A stretch of 64,000 nt of DNA from Apostichopus japonicus (Eukaryota > Echinodermata > Holothuroidea > Aspidochirotida > Stichopodidae). The stretch lies in NCBI RefSeq assembly GCF_037975245.1, contig NC_092577.1:27153398-27217397 (forward strand), in the 5' to 3' direction. Under the pieces are notes generated by a model. It was not told where the DNA came from and did not search any database. It worked only from the letters and a program-made list of their open reading frames with translations. The position numbers and the translations under genes were made by a program. Shown here piece by piece: positions 1 to 10,511 of the stretch; the stretch's first letter is position 1; each line of letters begins with the position of its first letter.

Positions 1-1114
1 GGGTGGTGTTTTACAATCCTGTAACATCCCTAACTGTTGTTAACCTATTTAGATGAGTTACAGTGCCCTATTATAGTGTTGATCATAAAAATGATACATT
101 TTTAGCTTTATTTTGAAATCAGCCATAATTTGACTTTTTGGAAACAACTTCAAGGCTAGGCCGGACCAAAATTTAGAACTCCCAGATCAATTGCTGAACG
201 TTAATCAAAGTTAATCAAATCCCAGTGGTTACTTGCCACATATTGCAAGGAAATTTAAACTAGTAATCTTAAAAGGAATATTCCAATGGGGAAATGTAAC
301 ACTAAGACAGGAGAAAAAAAGCCACAGTGTTGGTTGAATAACCCAAAATAAATATTTTGCCTTTAACTGGAGATAGCGTTGAATAAATGTAACCTTATTC
401 CCAAAAAGTGTATCACAGCAGGTGGTCTGTGATGTCATCATGGCAGATGTTCTTCTAAAGCTTAACTTTCCTTTTATAATCTGCTTGTCGATTTATCCTT
501 CCTTTGGAGTACTGTTATTTGCCTTTGTGGATAAATGATTTGGATATTACAAAGAATAGCAAAACAATTGCAGCTCAATTGTATATTACAAAATTTTTCA
601 TATCTACAGTTGCCAGCAGCAATTACAAGATATCACAAAGTTTTCACAACTTCATAATTTCTCTGTACAACATGCAAGGAGAATATGATTTTGACCTAAG
701 GAAGCAGACAACTTCCAGCAATTTGTGTAAAGCAATCAACTTTAGCCCCAGATATATATCTCTAAGTAGCATATTGAAGCTTTTCAAGCTTTTAAATTTT
801 GCTATGTGCTGATCTCATCTGACATTTAACCCCTGGCCACTAAAAACAATAGGAACCTATGTTGGGTAGCATTGTGCCAAGTATCAGGTTTACCACCTTT
901 GCAGTTCTTGAGATATTGTGTTTAAGCCTAGGGCATCACAAAAACAACCCTTACAAAAACATGCACATTAACTTCACTCCAAATGTTACTTGCCCACCTA
1001 AGGCAATTAACTGATTGTTGTCAAACCATCTGTTAACAAGAATTTATCTCTTCCTTTCTTATTGTAAATGAGCTTTGTGACTTTCCACCAAATATGTATT
1101 TTTGCATGTAATAC
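1..1114. other. Intron (or region downstream) of the acidic Gln-rich gene; no exon seen
   Basis: Following exons of the minus-strand gene would be expected to the left, in phase 0. I could not find a convincing minus-strand exon here; the short open frames lack flanking splice sites and recognisable protein sequence. The next exon may lie outside the window. Confidence 0.4.
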
Positions 1115-1371
1115 CTGTACTTCCTCCAAGGATATATTTCCGATCATCAAGACTTCATCTTGGATGCTGTCATCAAATCTATCTACATAGGGATCAATCA
1201 GCTCATCTTTCAGAGTAGTCTCCAGGTTAGATATTTCCCGGTAGTTTGGTTCTTGTTCAGGTCGCAGAAACAGATGCGGGGGCTCTGTCTCTGTTTCAAG
1301 ATCACTCTCACCGCCATCTAAAGTGTCCAGAAGGTTGACTAAATTTGGAAGTTCTTCGCTCTTGGGTGGTT
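1115..1371 (-). CDS. Fourth visible coding exon of the acidic Gln-rich gene
   Basis: The exon is bounded by acceptor CTATAG and donor GTACAG/GTATTA, is 257 nt long and ends in phase 0. It encodes PPKSEELPNLVNLLDTLDGG through to MIGNISLEEVQ. This is the least repetitive part of the visible protein and the best query for a homology search. Confidence 0.7.
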
Positions 1372-4300
1372 CTATAGATAGACACAAAACAGTCGTAAAA
1401 GCCCTTGGCAGAATGTAACATGCATCACTTGTAATAAACTGCTTGCAATTGTAACTTCTAGGGTATTCTTAATTCTTGATTTATGAACATCCTCATAAGC
1501 AAACTTGCTGTCCCGGATGTGTAACTTAACCCTGGTCATTGGTAACTTGTCACGCCTACACACCAAAGTGTGCACAATTCAAACAATCTCTCCTGGGGCA
1601 CCACAGTGCACCACAGCCACGTGTCCCCTGGGGGACTTCCCATAGGGTGCAGCCACAAACTGGCGCACGCAACTATATTTACAAGTCACCTCGCAAGTCC
1701 CCATTTATACACCTGGGTGAAGAGAGGCAATGGAGATAAAGTGCCTTGCCCAAGGACACAACGCAGTGATCTGGCCAGGGCTCGAACCTGTAATCCTTAG
1801 ATCACAAGTCCACTGCCTTAACCACTTGACCACAATGCCTTCTATGTGTGCACAACCATGGTATCATTGAATAATAGAACTGCATCACATATAATTCTAC
1901 CAATAAGCAGAAATTGTTCTGACCACCTAAGTCATACAATTTGAAGAACCAAAACATTTCCTACCAACAATTATTCCCAAACTTGATTGGATTCCCCCAA
2001 CCACAAATCTATAAGCAATTTGGCATAACAGAAAGAACATATGTATAGCTTATTGGAAGGGGATGGGGGTGGGGGTGGGTGTTTGCCAGATATCATGCTT
2101 TATAAGTTGATGGTGCTACTACTTAGCCAATGTGGGATGTTATAGCGCCACCAAAAGGGGAAATCTCTTACCTAGCCCTTTTATTTCATATTTTCATAGT
2201 AAGAAACCTTTCAGAATGGGCTAGTAGTTTTCTAGACTAGTGATGATTGTTGATGATTGAGACTAAAGTGATTGTTTAAACAGTTTGCAAATACTGCCTC
2301 CACAAATTCCAAAATAGCAATGAATATAAAACTTACAGTAGCACTATTTGAGATGTGATGTCTTTTCATTGCATATAATCCCACATAATATATTGCTCTC
2401 TTTACACTGTTCATAATGAGCATGTTAATGAGGACATTCTTTGAAATTAGGTGGATTTAGCTTCTACATATAGATTGGCTGGGAGAGTAAAATCTTGCAC
2501 TTGTTATCCCAGTTCCCTATGCATTTTTTCAAACAAACTATCTTCCATGTTTTCAAATCTATAGTTTTGATCAATGGAAAGCAAAGTTTTTAGTTTTCTT
2601 GAACACAACAATAAAATTGTCAGGGGCATCAATCCATTTCCAGGAATTAAGGAGCAACAATATGATCCCTCCATTAATACAAAACATTTGATAAGAAGCA
2701 TACCAAAACTGGGTGTAAGGCATACCTTCACCTTTCACCTGGCTTCCCTCCCCTCCCCCCATCCCCCCCCCACACATCTTGTATCCAGGAAGAACAAAAC
2801 ACAATGTATATGACAGTTTGATTTTCTCTGCAGTGTTCCTATGTCATTATTTCTAATAAATCTGCTATGACAATAAATAATGACAGTATTTTAGGCTATA
2901 TGATATTTGCTTTCAATTTACAGTGATGGTCGAAATGTAACAAAATGACAGAACACTATTCTAACCCATTAAAAAATTTGAAAACAAGTATGAGATCTTT
3001 CAGCAGTGATCACAGATATTTAATAAAATAAGATAAATACCATAGTTGTAATCCAAGAGGCTAGTCTGGTCAGTCACTTGTTCCTGGACACTTGCCAGCT
3101 CTGCTTCAGTGTGTGTCCCCTCTGATGATGTATTCATCTTCAAATCACCTAACGATCAATCAATCAAATCAAGAGACATTGAAGAAACAAACATGCTTAA
3201 AGCTTCATGTGTTGCTTGCATTAATGCAAATCTTGTAAGGAAATGAAAACGTTTGTCTTCCAGTGGAAATGCAATGACACATATATTTGGAATTTGTTGT
3301 TGTTTTTGAAAGTTTCAAATAAAGTATAAGTACTGTATAGGACTAAATGAAAAAAAAAGAAAAAAAAAAAAAAAAAAAGATTATCAAGCACCCACCCCTT
3401 TAAGTTAATGAGAGTTGATATGAGCAGACTTCTTGATGTTTCACAATCCACAGTACTTAAATACTGTACTGCATAGATACTACAACAATCCACTTAAATA
3501 TTAAAGAGATACAAGGCCTTCAACTTCACAGCAACTACTAAATTAACATAATGACAAAGAGATTCTCCAACGACTTTAAAAATATCATGAATCTTTCAAG
3601 ATTCAGCTGTTTTATGGTCATCTGTTTTATGGTTTTATGGTCATCTGGTTTATGGTCATCTATTCAATGGTCATCTTCTGTGGTAAACAATGAGAAAATA
3701 GTCGTCTGTTGGCACAATAAAATGTTAGTGATCTGCATCACCAAGTGGGACAATTAGTACATCAATCAAGCAAACAACAGGAATTTACTGAAGAACCTGA
3801 TAACATCTCTCTTTTAATTGCTGTCTTAGGCCTGATCAATTGGAGCAAACACATCACTCTAATTAAATCAACTGAAGGCAGAAAGTTACCTTGCTAAACT
3901 TATTTAATTGCCTCTGTCTAAAAGAAGTAAGTTCAACTAAATTTATTTCCAAGTCTGCTCCCTCTTTAAAGGCTTTCAATTTGAGAAATTGACGACATTT
4001 TACAACACATCCAAGACTGAAACTAATTTATGGCAGAACCACAGCTGAATTGCCTTTAACAGAGAAACTCATTTTATACAGGAAGTTTTTTTTTACTTGA
4101 CCAACTTCCCATTTACTTTCACTTTTGTTCCCTAATTCTGCAAAGGTGAAACAAATACTTACAAAATGCATGTACATGGCTGTAGTTGACGCACATGTGT
4201 GTCAATTACAGCCATGTATGCCTTTTGTAAGTACTTGTGGCACCTTTGCAGAATTAGGGAACAATAGAACTAATATATTACCATATATCATAGGGGTAGG

Positions 4301-6590
4301 AGCCTCATTTGATTTGGGGGGCTGTAACAACTTGCCCGAAAAATAAAACCAAAATTTTTTGCGCGCTTTGCGCGCGCTCCACATGGTGATGTGCATATCA
4401 TATAGGCAATCATCGGTTATTACATCACATGGCAATGACATAAAATCATTTTCCGTCTTATTACCCTTCCGTATTGGTTATAATTATTGGGGAAGTCGTT
4501 ACAACAATAATGATCATAATAATGTAAGTTTAACCATTGAAAAACACATTGCAAATTCTTCTTCTTTCAGTAGGTGCCAGTGGCGGAGCTAGGGGTATTG
4601 GTCAGGGGGGAGAGAATGGTCTGTAGGGGCGCTTTCGACATTAAGTGGAGCGCCACCACATGTTGGCGTGGAGCGTACAGACATTTTTTGAGTAAAGATA
4701 CTCCCTAGATCGCCCGAAATTACCCTTTCCAGGCCTTGCTAATTTGCAGATAAAAGAAGAATAAATAGGTGTCATCGACATTTGTCAGAAAATTGCACCA
4801 ACAAAATGTGACAAATGTCAATAGGTATTTCAGAGCACAATAAAAAAGTCAATAATTACAAAAAAAAAGCTGAAAAGGGCGCCAGCAGTCCATTTGAGTC
4901 CGTCAGGGGGGCATCTGCCCCTCTGACTGTATGGACGCTCCGCCACTGGAAGGTGCCCGAAAAATTCTCAGCATATTGCCCGAATTTTCACCAAAAGATT
5001 GAAAAACACATTGCAAAGTATTATTCTTTCAGTAGATGCCCGAAAAATTCTCAGCATATTTCCGAATCTTCACCAAAGAAAAAATGAAAAACACACTGCA
5101 AATTATTATTTTTTCCAGTAGGTGCCTGAAAAATTCTCAGCATATTGCCCGAATTTTCACCCAAAAAATTGGTTGGGGGGGGCTGCAGCCCCCCCGCCTC
5201 CTACGCCTATGCCATATATAGTGCATTTTCCTGCAAGCATTCACCCAGTAGAAAACTTGAGGAGTCCCCACACAATCATAACTTCAATATGGTAATCATA
5301 AGCCTACATTTCTGAAATAAATTAGGAACTTTAGATATTTGTAATCTTTTTATTAGCTTAGACAAGAATAGAATTGTACAGTCTTGTTCACATGATTGTC
5401 TTGTATGAAACTCAAAGTAATGATAGTGTGTGGGACAAGCCTGTATCTCATACCTGATATGCTCAGATGGTAGCATGGTAAATGGCTCATTTAAATGTTA
5501 AGCCTACTCGATACTAAGAAAGAAGAACTGTGTGAGACCTTTTCACCACTCTTGTGTTTACCTTTCATAATGTTCAGCTGTTCTGCAGCCTCCTCTATGT
5601 GATGTGGAACTTCACTGTTAGATAGAGGATCGTGGACTGGTGATTGGTCGGTAGTTTGAACATTGACCACATCTCCCAGGGCATCTTCCGGGGTATTGTC
5701 AGGATTTCCTGCATCATCTTCACTCCTCTCTTCATTCAGGACATCTGTAGGCTGCTGTTGCTGCTGCTGGACATCATTAACTCTGATCTCTTCATTATTT
5801 ATATCTTCTTCTTCTTGTGTGTTCTCAGGTCCCCCAGGCTGTTGCTGCTGCTCCAGGTTGGTCTTGTTACTGGTCGAGGCATCCATCACCTCATTCTCTT
5901 GATAGGGTGGAGGACCGTCCTCTTTTGGGAGCTCTTCCTCTGCTGAGCAACAACCAAAACATACAGTAGTCACATAAAATACCTCAACATTTATAACTGC
6001 TATCTTTAACATATGTGTGAATACTTTATGATATCCATAAACAACTGTACATATAGCACTACTTCCTCATCTCACTATAACTGTCAATAGCATGAGAGAA
6101 ATATAAATCAGAAAAGAGCAATGTCTTCATTTGAATAATGTGCTGTGAAGGCAGGTGGGTCATGCTTGCAAAAACAGCACTCTCAAAACACTAAACATGA
6201 GCTCCAAATATATAGTCATAATTAATAATAGCTGCAGAGGATAATATTTTAATTTTGTAAATATATCAAGAACTATCATCATTTGCATATAAGATGCTGG
6301 ACTCTAAAAGTCTAATAATGCTCTACAAGCTGATATCAAGGTAGAATTCTGATGAAATATAAAACTAGTATATCATGGTAATGGAGAGCAACCAGCCACT
6401 TTCAAAGGGCCCTTTGGGATAAATATTGCTGTCAATATAAAAAATGTGCCCTACTCTACATGATCAGTTCTTTTCTAGTTTTAACATTCAGGCAAAAACT
6501 ACCTCTAGGTTGGCTCTCTTCTTCCCTTCTGGTCACAGATTTCTTCTTGCCACCTTTCTTCTTCTTTCCAGGTCTAGCTTTTGCTTCCAT
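1115..6590 (-). CDS. Acidic, Gln-rich protein of unknown function (N-terminal four exons, partial gene)
   Basis: Four exons on the minus strand join with compatible phases (6590-6503, 5939-5562, 3148-3041, 1371-1115) to give the first 277 codons of a protein. It opens with a very basic Lys-rich stretch (residues about 6-22, with KKKKGGKKK), then becomes strongly acidic and low in complexity, with two Gln runs (about residues 52 and 80) and many Glu/Asp/Asn. The last visible part (about residues 193-277) is less repetitive and contains PNLVNLLDTLDGGESDLE and a segment DELIDPYVDRFDD, so a folded or conserved region may begin there. No signal peptide or membrane segment is visible. The reading frame is open at the end of the fourth exon (donor at 1114-1113), so the gene continues past the left edge. 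I do not recognise the family. The consistent phases and splice sites make a real gene likely; the function is unknown. Confidence 0.7.
1590..1840 (-). repeat. tRNA-derived SINE, reverse orientation
   Basis: Read on the minus strand, it starts near 1839 with a tRNA-like head. There is an A-box-like stretch (TGGTCAAGTGGTTAAGG), about 45 bases later a B box (GGTTCGAGCCC), and then the body TCCTTGGGCAAGGCACTTTA followed by a longer tail region. The head resembles a Leu/Ser-type tRNA but runs straight into SINE body instead of ending in an acceptor stem, so it is not a tRNA gene. The far (3') boundary is approximate. It lies in the intron between the third and fourth visible exons of the minus-strand gene, on the same strand as the gene. 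A fragment of the same head lies at about 36024-36087. Confidence 0.75.
3041..3148 (-). CDS. Third coding exon of the acidic Gln-rich gene
   Basis: The acceptor TCGTTAG precedes the exon and the donor is TATG/GTATTT. The phase matches on both sides (two bases in, one base out). The 35 full codons encode DLKMNTSSEGTHTEAEL and then ASVQEQVTDQTSLLDYNY, rich in Glu, Thr, Ser and Gln. A poly-A tract at 3350-3379 lies in the intron upstream. Confidence 0.65.
4125..4264. repeat. 140-bp near-perfect inverted repeat (hairpin, foldback element)
   Basis: Two arms of about 65 bases face each other around a short centre near GCACATGTGT. The left end begins TTGTTCCCTAATTCTGCAAA and the right end is its reverse complement, and the match continues inwards with few mismatches (the CATGGCTGTA / TACAGCCATG region next to the loop). 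It has no coding capacity. It is most simply a small foldback transposon. Confidence 0.8.
4289..5211. mobile_element. Non-autonomous hAT-type element (family with CATAGGSGTAGGAGSC ends), interrupted by another element
   Basis: The ends are inverted repeats of the type CATAGGGGTAGGAGCC / GCCTCCTACGCCTATG. They are flanked by a perfect 8-bp duplication, CCATATAT, at 4281-4288 and 5212-5219. The interior has a GCGCGC-rich palindromic patch near 4360-4378 and a tandem repeat of about 75-80 bp marked by CGAAAAATTCTCAGCATAT (near 4958, 5040 and 5127). Another hAT-type element is inserted at 4578-4948. There is no transposase. Related copies lie at about 29850-30097 (reverse) and about 51590-52266. 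Confidence 0.85.
4578..4948 (+). mobile_element. hAT-type MITE (CAGTGGCGGAGC ends), nested copy
   Basis: It begins CAGTGGCGGAGCTAG and ends in an inverted CGCTCCGCCACTG. The flanking 8-mers GTAGGTGC and GAAGGTGC match at 7 of 8 positions, as expected for an aged target-site duplication. The interior matches the copies at 28656-28981 and 51862-52243. It has no coding capacity. It sits inside the element spanning 4289-5211, so it is the younger insertion. Confidence 0.85.
5562..5939 (-). CDS. Second coding exon of the acidic Gln-rich gene (poly-Gln, acidic)
   Basis: The two leading bases complete a Glu codon with the previous exon. It encodes 125 residues running from EELPKEDGPPPYQE to EEAAEQLNIMK, with two Gln tracts. 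The acceptor is a NAGNAG site (CAGCAG), so an alternative start at 5942 would add one Ala without changing the frame. The donor is AAAG/GTAAAC. The codons for the Gln runs are mostly CAG, seen as CTG repeats on the plus strand near 5750-5770. Confidence 0.7.
6503..6590 (-). CDS. First coding exon of the acidic Gln-rich gene
   Basis: The exon starts at an ATG (6590-6588) and encodes 29 residues, MEAKARPGKKKKGGKKK then SVTRREEESQPR, plus one base. It ends at a GTAGTT donor (6502-6501). A possible acceptor TATTCAG lies 8 bases before the ATG, so the exon may start at 6598 with a short 5' leader and an upstream non-coding exon. Confidence 0.65.
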
Positions 6591-6598
6591 CTTGCTGA

Positions 6599-7503
6599 CT
6601 GAATACAGAAAGGGGAAAAAGGCGAGGGTGAGATTTTGGAGGAAAGGTTTTGTTTCCCAGCATGCACTTGCAGCTGTCCATATGATATGGGGATGTTGTT
6701 TTTCCACACTATAAATATGCATGTTGCATTAAAGTAGAGAAGACACTCCATCTCTATTTCTTTCCATGTAATACTGTGCACAAACTCTTCAGGCACAAAA
6801 CTGATTTAAAATGTCATAACGATTATGTCTTTCCTTGATCATGAAATTACCACTTCTCACATTGTTTATGTTAACCCTCACAGAGCAGCTAATTGGCCCT
6901 GCAACTTTCATGAATTTGCAACTGGACAATCTCCTGTTCATCTCTACTTGCTTTGTTAGATCATAATTAAACCAAAGTCCTGGATGGGAACAGGAAAGGT
7001 ATGTGCAGTATCACATATTAGTTCAGTTATTCTCAGCACACACATAAGTTTTAACACCCATGTACAAGTCAAGTGTTAATTATGCATAAACACATTACTG
7101 TACCCAATGTGGGAACTGACTGTCAATGTGGGACTGTTATGGAGCTCAGCGTGATGCAATTCGTTTTTTTCTTTAACTTGGAACTATCGTACCGCATTTC
7201 CAGGTGTACAGGCGTCTATGGAGACTATTGGAGACATGAGCTCTCTCTGTCATGCTGGCTTCTGCATGAGCTTGCTGCTCGGATTTCAATGCCATGAGCT
7301 CTCATTTTCACACATTCCTTGTGAGTATTTTGCTTAATTTGGATGGTTCAGACTACGAATTACTTTCTGTCTTCTCCTTGTTAACTGAATTTCACCGGAG
7401 CTTTCTGTTTATTTGCTTTTCTTGAGAGGAACTTACTTCTCTTTAATCACTTACCGCCAACCCTGGCTAGTATGGATCACTACAGTGAAGGTCAGTTCCT
7501 CCA
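6599..7503. other. Upstream of the acidic Gln-rich gene; nothing identified
   Basis: This stretch lies 5' of the first coding exon of the minus-strand gene and probably holds its 5' UTR, an upstream intron or its promoter. I see no diagnostic promoter motif, repeat or open frame with recognisable protein sequence. Confidence 0.35.
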
Positions 7504-7733
7504 TTAAAGGCATTGAAGACTCGCACATACAGCTGCGGTCAATACCCACAGCATTGTATACAAACGATACAGCGATGGACATCTCAGGTCCAGCTAAAGA
7601 TAACAATTAAGGTATCACGTTTCATTACTGTCTGCATTTTGTAGCGACAAACAAAACGTCACTTGCAAGCAACAGAAAGTTAACTTTTTCAGATGGCCGC
7701 ACGCGGTTTGGGGCAAGCCTTCAATGCCTTTAA
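7504..7733. mobile_element. TTAA-bounded MITE (TTAAAGGCATTGAAG ends)
   Basis: The outer ends are inverted repeats, TTAAAGGCATTGAAGACTCG on the left and CTTCAATGCCTTTAA on the right, so a TTAA lies at each boundary. That is the target preference of piggyBac-like elements, but the ends do not start with the CCC typical of that superfamily, so the class is uncertain. A longer, related copy is at 48611-48971 and a lone right end at about 46340-46381. There is no coding capacity. Confidence 0.65.
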
Positions 7734-8251
7734 GAGTTAAAGTGATACAAAAGTTTAAAAAAAATGCAGCACAACTCCGGATGGGTTTTTTTGAGTGGTG
7801 TTCCAGATTGAAAAGTATTGTTGGAAACAGAACATGTAATTGTTTCTTGTTTTGTTTGGTTCTGTTATCTTTTGCATAGGCTTCAGTTGTGTGTTTGTAT
7901 GCACTCAAGTCAAGTAATAAGAAGTTTGAAGGCTGTGTGCCTTGCAAAAATATTGCGTCCAGGATTCTGCCTTTGTAACGTTGCTGACTGTCCCACATCT
8001 CCCAGCTTGACCCCAGCCTTACAATAAATTTTACCAGAGCAAAGCCTATAAACATTTAGTGCTCCATTTTCTGTATTGCCAAATCATGACATTGGTAGTC
8101 TAAGTAACAGAGGCCTATAGGCCCACATACAAGTATTACTCAAAGGTGGCTACAATTTGACATTTCAATACAGCAACTAATAAGTATGGACTAGGCCTAG
8201 GAGTAACAGTGTCTTTCAGTGTAACCTGCTTAGGAATAACAACACAGCTAC

Positions 8252-9528
8252 TAGTGCTGATAGTCATAATCGATTGATCACCAGTAATCGCGATTACACT
8301 TTGGAAGTTTGATTAATCGCGCTCAAAACCTAAGATGCGATTACTCCGCTACATGTTAGCACTACGCATAATCTGCTTTTGGAAAATATCCTAACCTATT
8401 AAAACAACACAAAAGCAGTTTGTCAGCAAACATCGCAAAAGTATACAGGGTCTCACAATACAACACTACTCCCCAAATGTTATTTATCAGTGGACGATCC
8501 CGTGTCAAAACTCTCGATCACACCACCTTCCACTGCAACTACATAACTTATGCATTACTGTACCCACAGATCTATCACGCATACTTCTTGTGCAACGATA
8601 CCGTTATAAACACAAACCAGGGAGAGCCTCCCTAGCCTAGCCCTGCATAAACTTCCAGCCACATACTTTAGCAGTTTTCCGTACTGATCAGTGTATACCA
8701 CATGCATATCAACAAGCTTCGACATGTTTATGATGTCTGTGGACCATTAATAAATACATAATATAAGAAAGTCATTAGATTGCTGTCATTTGTCAATAGT
8801 CCTTAGTTCCGCTGTAGTGTGTGGTAAATATTACCATCGGTCTTGTTTTCAAGTTAAGCCTGATGCATGTGGTTTGCTAACGCTGTCAAGTAAAGCAAGT
8901 AATATGCTTGTTCTGCAGTGCAACATTCCATGTTTGAGCATTGCGCATAATCGCAATTTCGTAAGTTCGTAATCTATTATGATTGCCAAAGTATTTGTCA
9001 TTTCTTCATGTTTACAATAACTTCATTTCTGGCCTGGTTTACATTTATCGGGTGTCTGCTCAAATGTGTCGATTGCGGTGAAGTTTAATTTCAATGTGCA
9101 AATATGTGCCTGTTCTCGCGCTAGGCTCTACGCCCCTCTACAGAAAACTATCTACACTAATCATCACACCGCTACTAGAAGATACATCTATTCACTTATA
9201 TATTTGCTTTCATTAGTGCTAGTAGTTGTAGTAGCCTCGTAGATACATTCGAAAGATTTTGATTTATTTGCAGGATTTTAAGAAAACGTTGTAGATTGAA
9301 AGTTGTTCACAGTATTTTTATGGTAGATGTTTTAACATGATTCAGACACCACACACGTTAAGACACAAAAGAAAAAAACAAAGACCATGGAGAAATATTT
9401 TTTTGGACTGTATATAATTATCTGCAATGTTAAATGACAGTGATGATGTCATAACTGTAACCGAGTAATCGCGAGAAGAGCTATGCGATTAATCGACTGC
9501 AAAACAAAAGGGTCGACTATCAGCACTA
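8252..9528. mobile_element. 1.28-kb non-autonomous hAT-type element
   Basis: The ends are perfect 14-bp inverted repeats (TAGTGCTGATAGTC / GACTATCAGCACTA) flanked by a perfect 8-bp duplication ACAGCTAC at 8244-8251 and 9529-9536. Subterminal copies of AATCGCGATTA-like palindromic motifs occur at both ends (near 8285-8296 and 9465-9500), which could be transposase binding sites. Internal open frames are short and not transposase-like. This is the longest element with intact ends in the window. Confidence 0.88.
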
Positions 9529-9682
9529 ACAGCTACATATATACCAGTCTCTAGTTTTACCATTGTTGAACTTAACACCAACCCATTATCGAATGGTATA
9601 GACCGATGCCTAGTCCAAATTAAAACAAACAGACACGAATGGGACATGATCTAACAGCAGGCTTAGCCCATTCGGTACTAAT

Positions 9683-9889
9683 TTAGAATCCGCACCATCC
9701 GACCCTACTTCCTAACCCCTAACCCTATTCCCTACTTCCTAACCCTACTCCCTATCCACTAACCCTATTCCATACTTCCTTACCCTAATTCCTAACCCCT
9801 AACCCTACTCCCTAACCCTACTGCCTAACCCCTAACCTTATTCTGCCGATTCGAAGTAAGCTTTCCCATTCATATGGTACGGATTCTAA
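9683..9889. mobile_element. Small inverted-repeat element carrying a CCCTAA-like minisatellite
   Basis: TTAGAATCCGCACCAT on the left pairs with ATGGTACGGATTCTAA on the right (15 of 16). Between them, at about 9700-9842, runs a degenerate array of CCTAACCCTA / CCCTATTCCCTA / TACTTCCTAACC units. It resembles telomeric CCCTAA but is irregular. The outer boundaries may extend further, since CCCATTCG occurs on both sides near 9667 and 9900. Confidence 0.6.
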
Positions 9890-9966
9890 AGTTAGGCCGC
9901 CCATTCGAACACGAGATATTTTCGTTGAGTATTCTACCTAGGCTATAGAAATGCTTAGGACCTTAG

Positions 9967-10484
9967 ATTATGGGTACCCATACTGGAAAGTACGACCTTT
10001 CACACAAAGATCTTTGGCGTATGGAAATGTACGCCAATAAATTTGGCGTACGGCGTACATTCCTTGCCCCAGGGAAAAGTACGACAGTTGGCGTGGCGTA
10101 TCGCGTAAGCGTGGAGGAAAATTCAGCTGAAACAGTGGAAGTGACGCAACATGGTTCAGACAATCGAGTTAAATAAATCTGGAGAAACTTTCACACAGTA
10201 AATACGCGCGTACGCGCGTACCATGCATATTGGTCATGTGATGTGTTCCAGGGTGGTACTAATATATTACTATCCCCATTACGCATGATGATTTCACCCA
10301 AATTTTCATTACACGAAACCTCCAAATATACAATAACAGATGTAAGTTATATGGTCCGGGAAGTGCCTTTTCCTGCGATCTGGGGGGGCATTATTGACCA
10401 AAAATTTTGGGTGTACGCAAAACCACATACACCTTGGCGTATTTCTTTGGCGCATGGTCATAGTACTTTCCAGTATGGATGGGT
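9967..10484. mobile_element. Inverted-repeat element with GGGTACCCATACTGG ends
   Basis: The terminal inverted repeats share the 17-mer CATACTGGAAAGTAC plus a GGGTACC cap. The right arm has a 4-bp insertion. The element is bracketed by a direct repeat ACCTTAG (9960-9966 and 10485-10491), which may be the target duplication. The interior holds GGCGTA-rich motifs and a perfect 18-bp palindrome of TACGCGCG units at 10203-10220. The small open frames inside have no recognisable domain. Confidence 0.65.
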
Positions 10485-10511
10485 ACCTTAGGCCTACTGT
10501 CGCCTAACTAC

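Noticed and set aside
1740-1840. tRNA gene on the minus strand
   Set aside because: A and B boxes are present, but the sequence lacks a closing acceptor stem and continues into SINE body; it is a SINE head.
5644-5946. Plus-strand open frames of 100 and 79 residues rich in Leu, Ser and Cys
   Set aside because: They are antisense shadows of the minus-strand exon 5562-5939; the Cys/Leu runs are the complement of Gln codons.
6456-6722. 88- and 84-residue frames around 6.6 kb taken as whole genes
   Set aside because: Only the 29 codons from the ATG at 6590 to the donor at 6502 are supported by phase with the next exon; the rest is intron or leader.
9700-9842. True interstitial telomere
   Set aside because: The CCCTAA-like units are irregular and enclosed by inverted repeats, so a minisatellite within a small element fits better.
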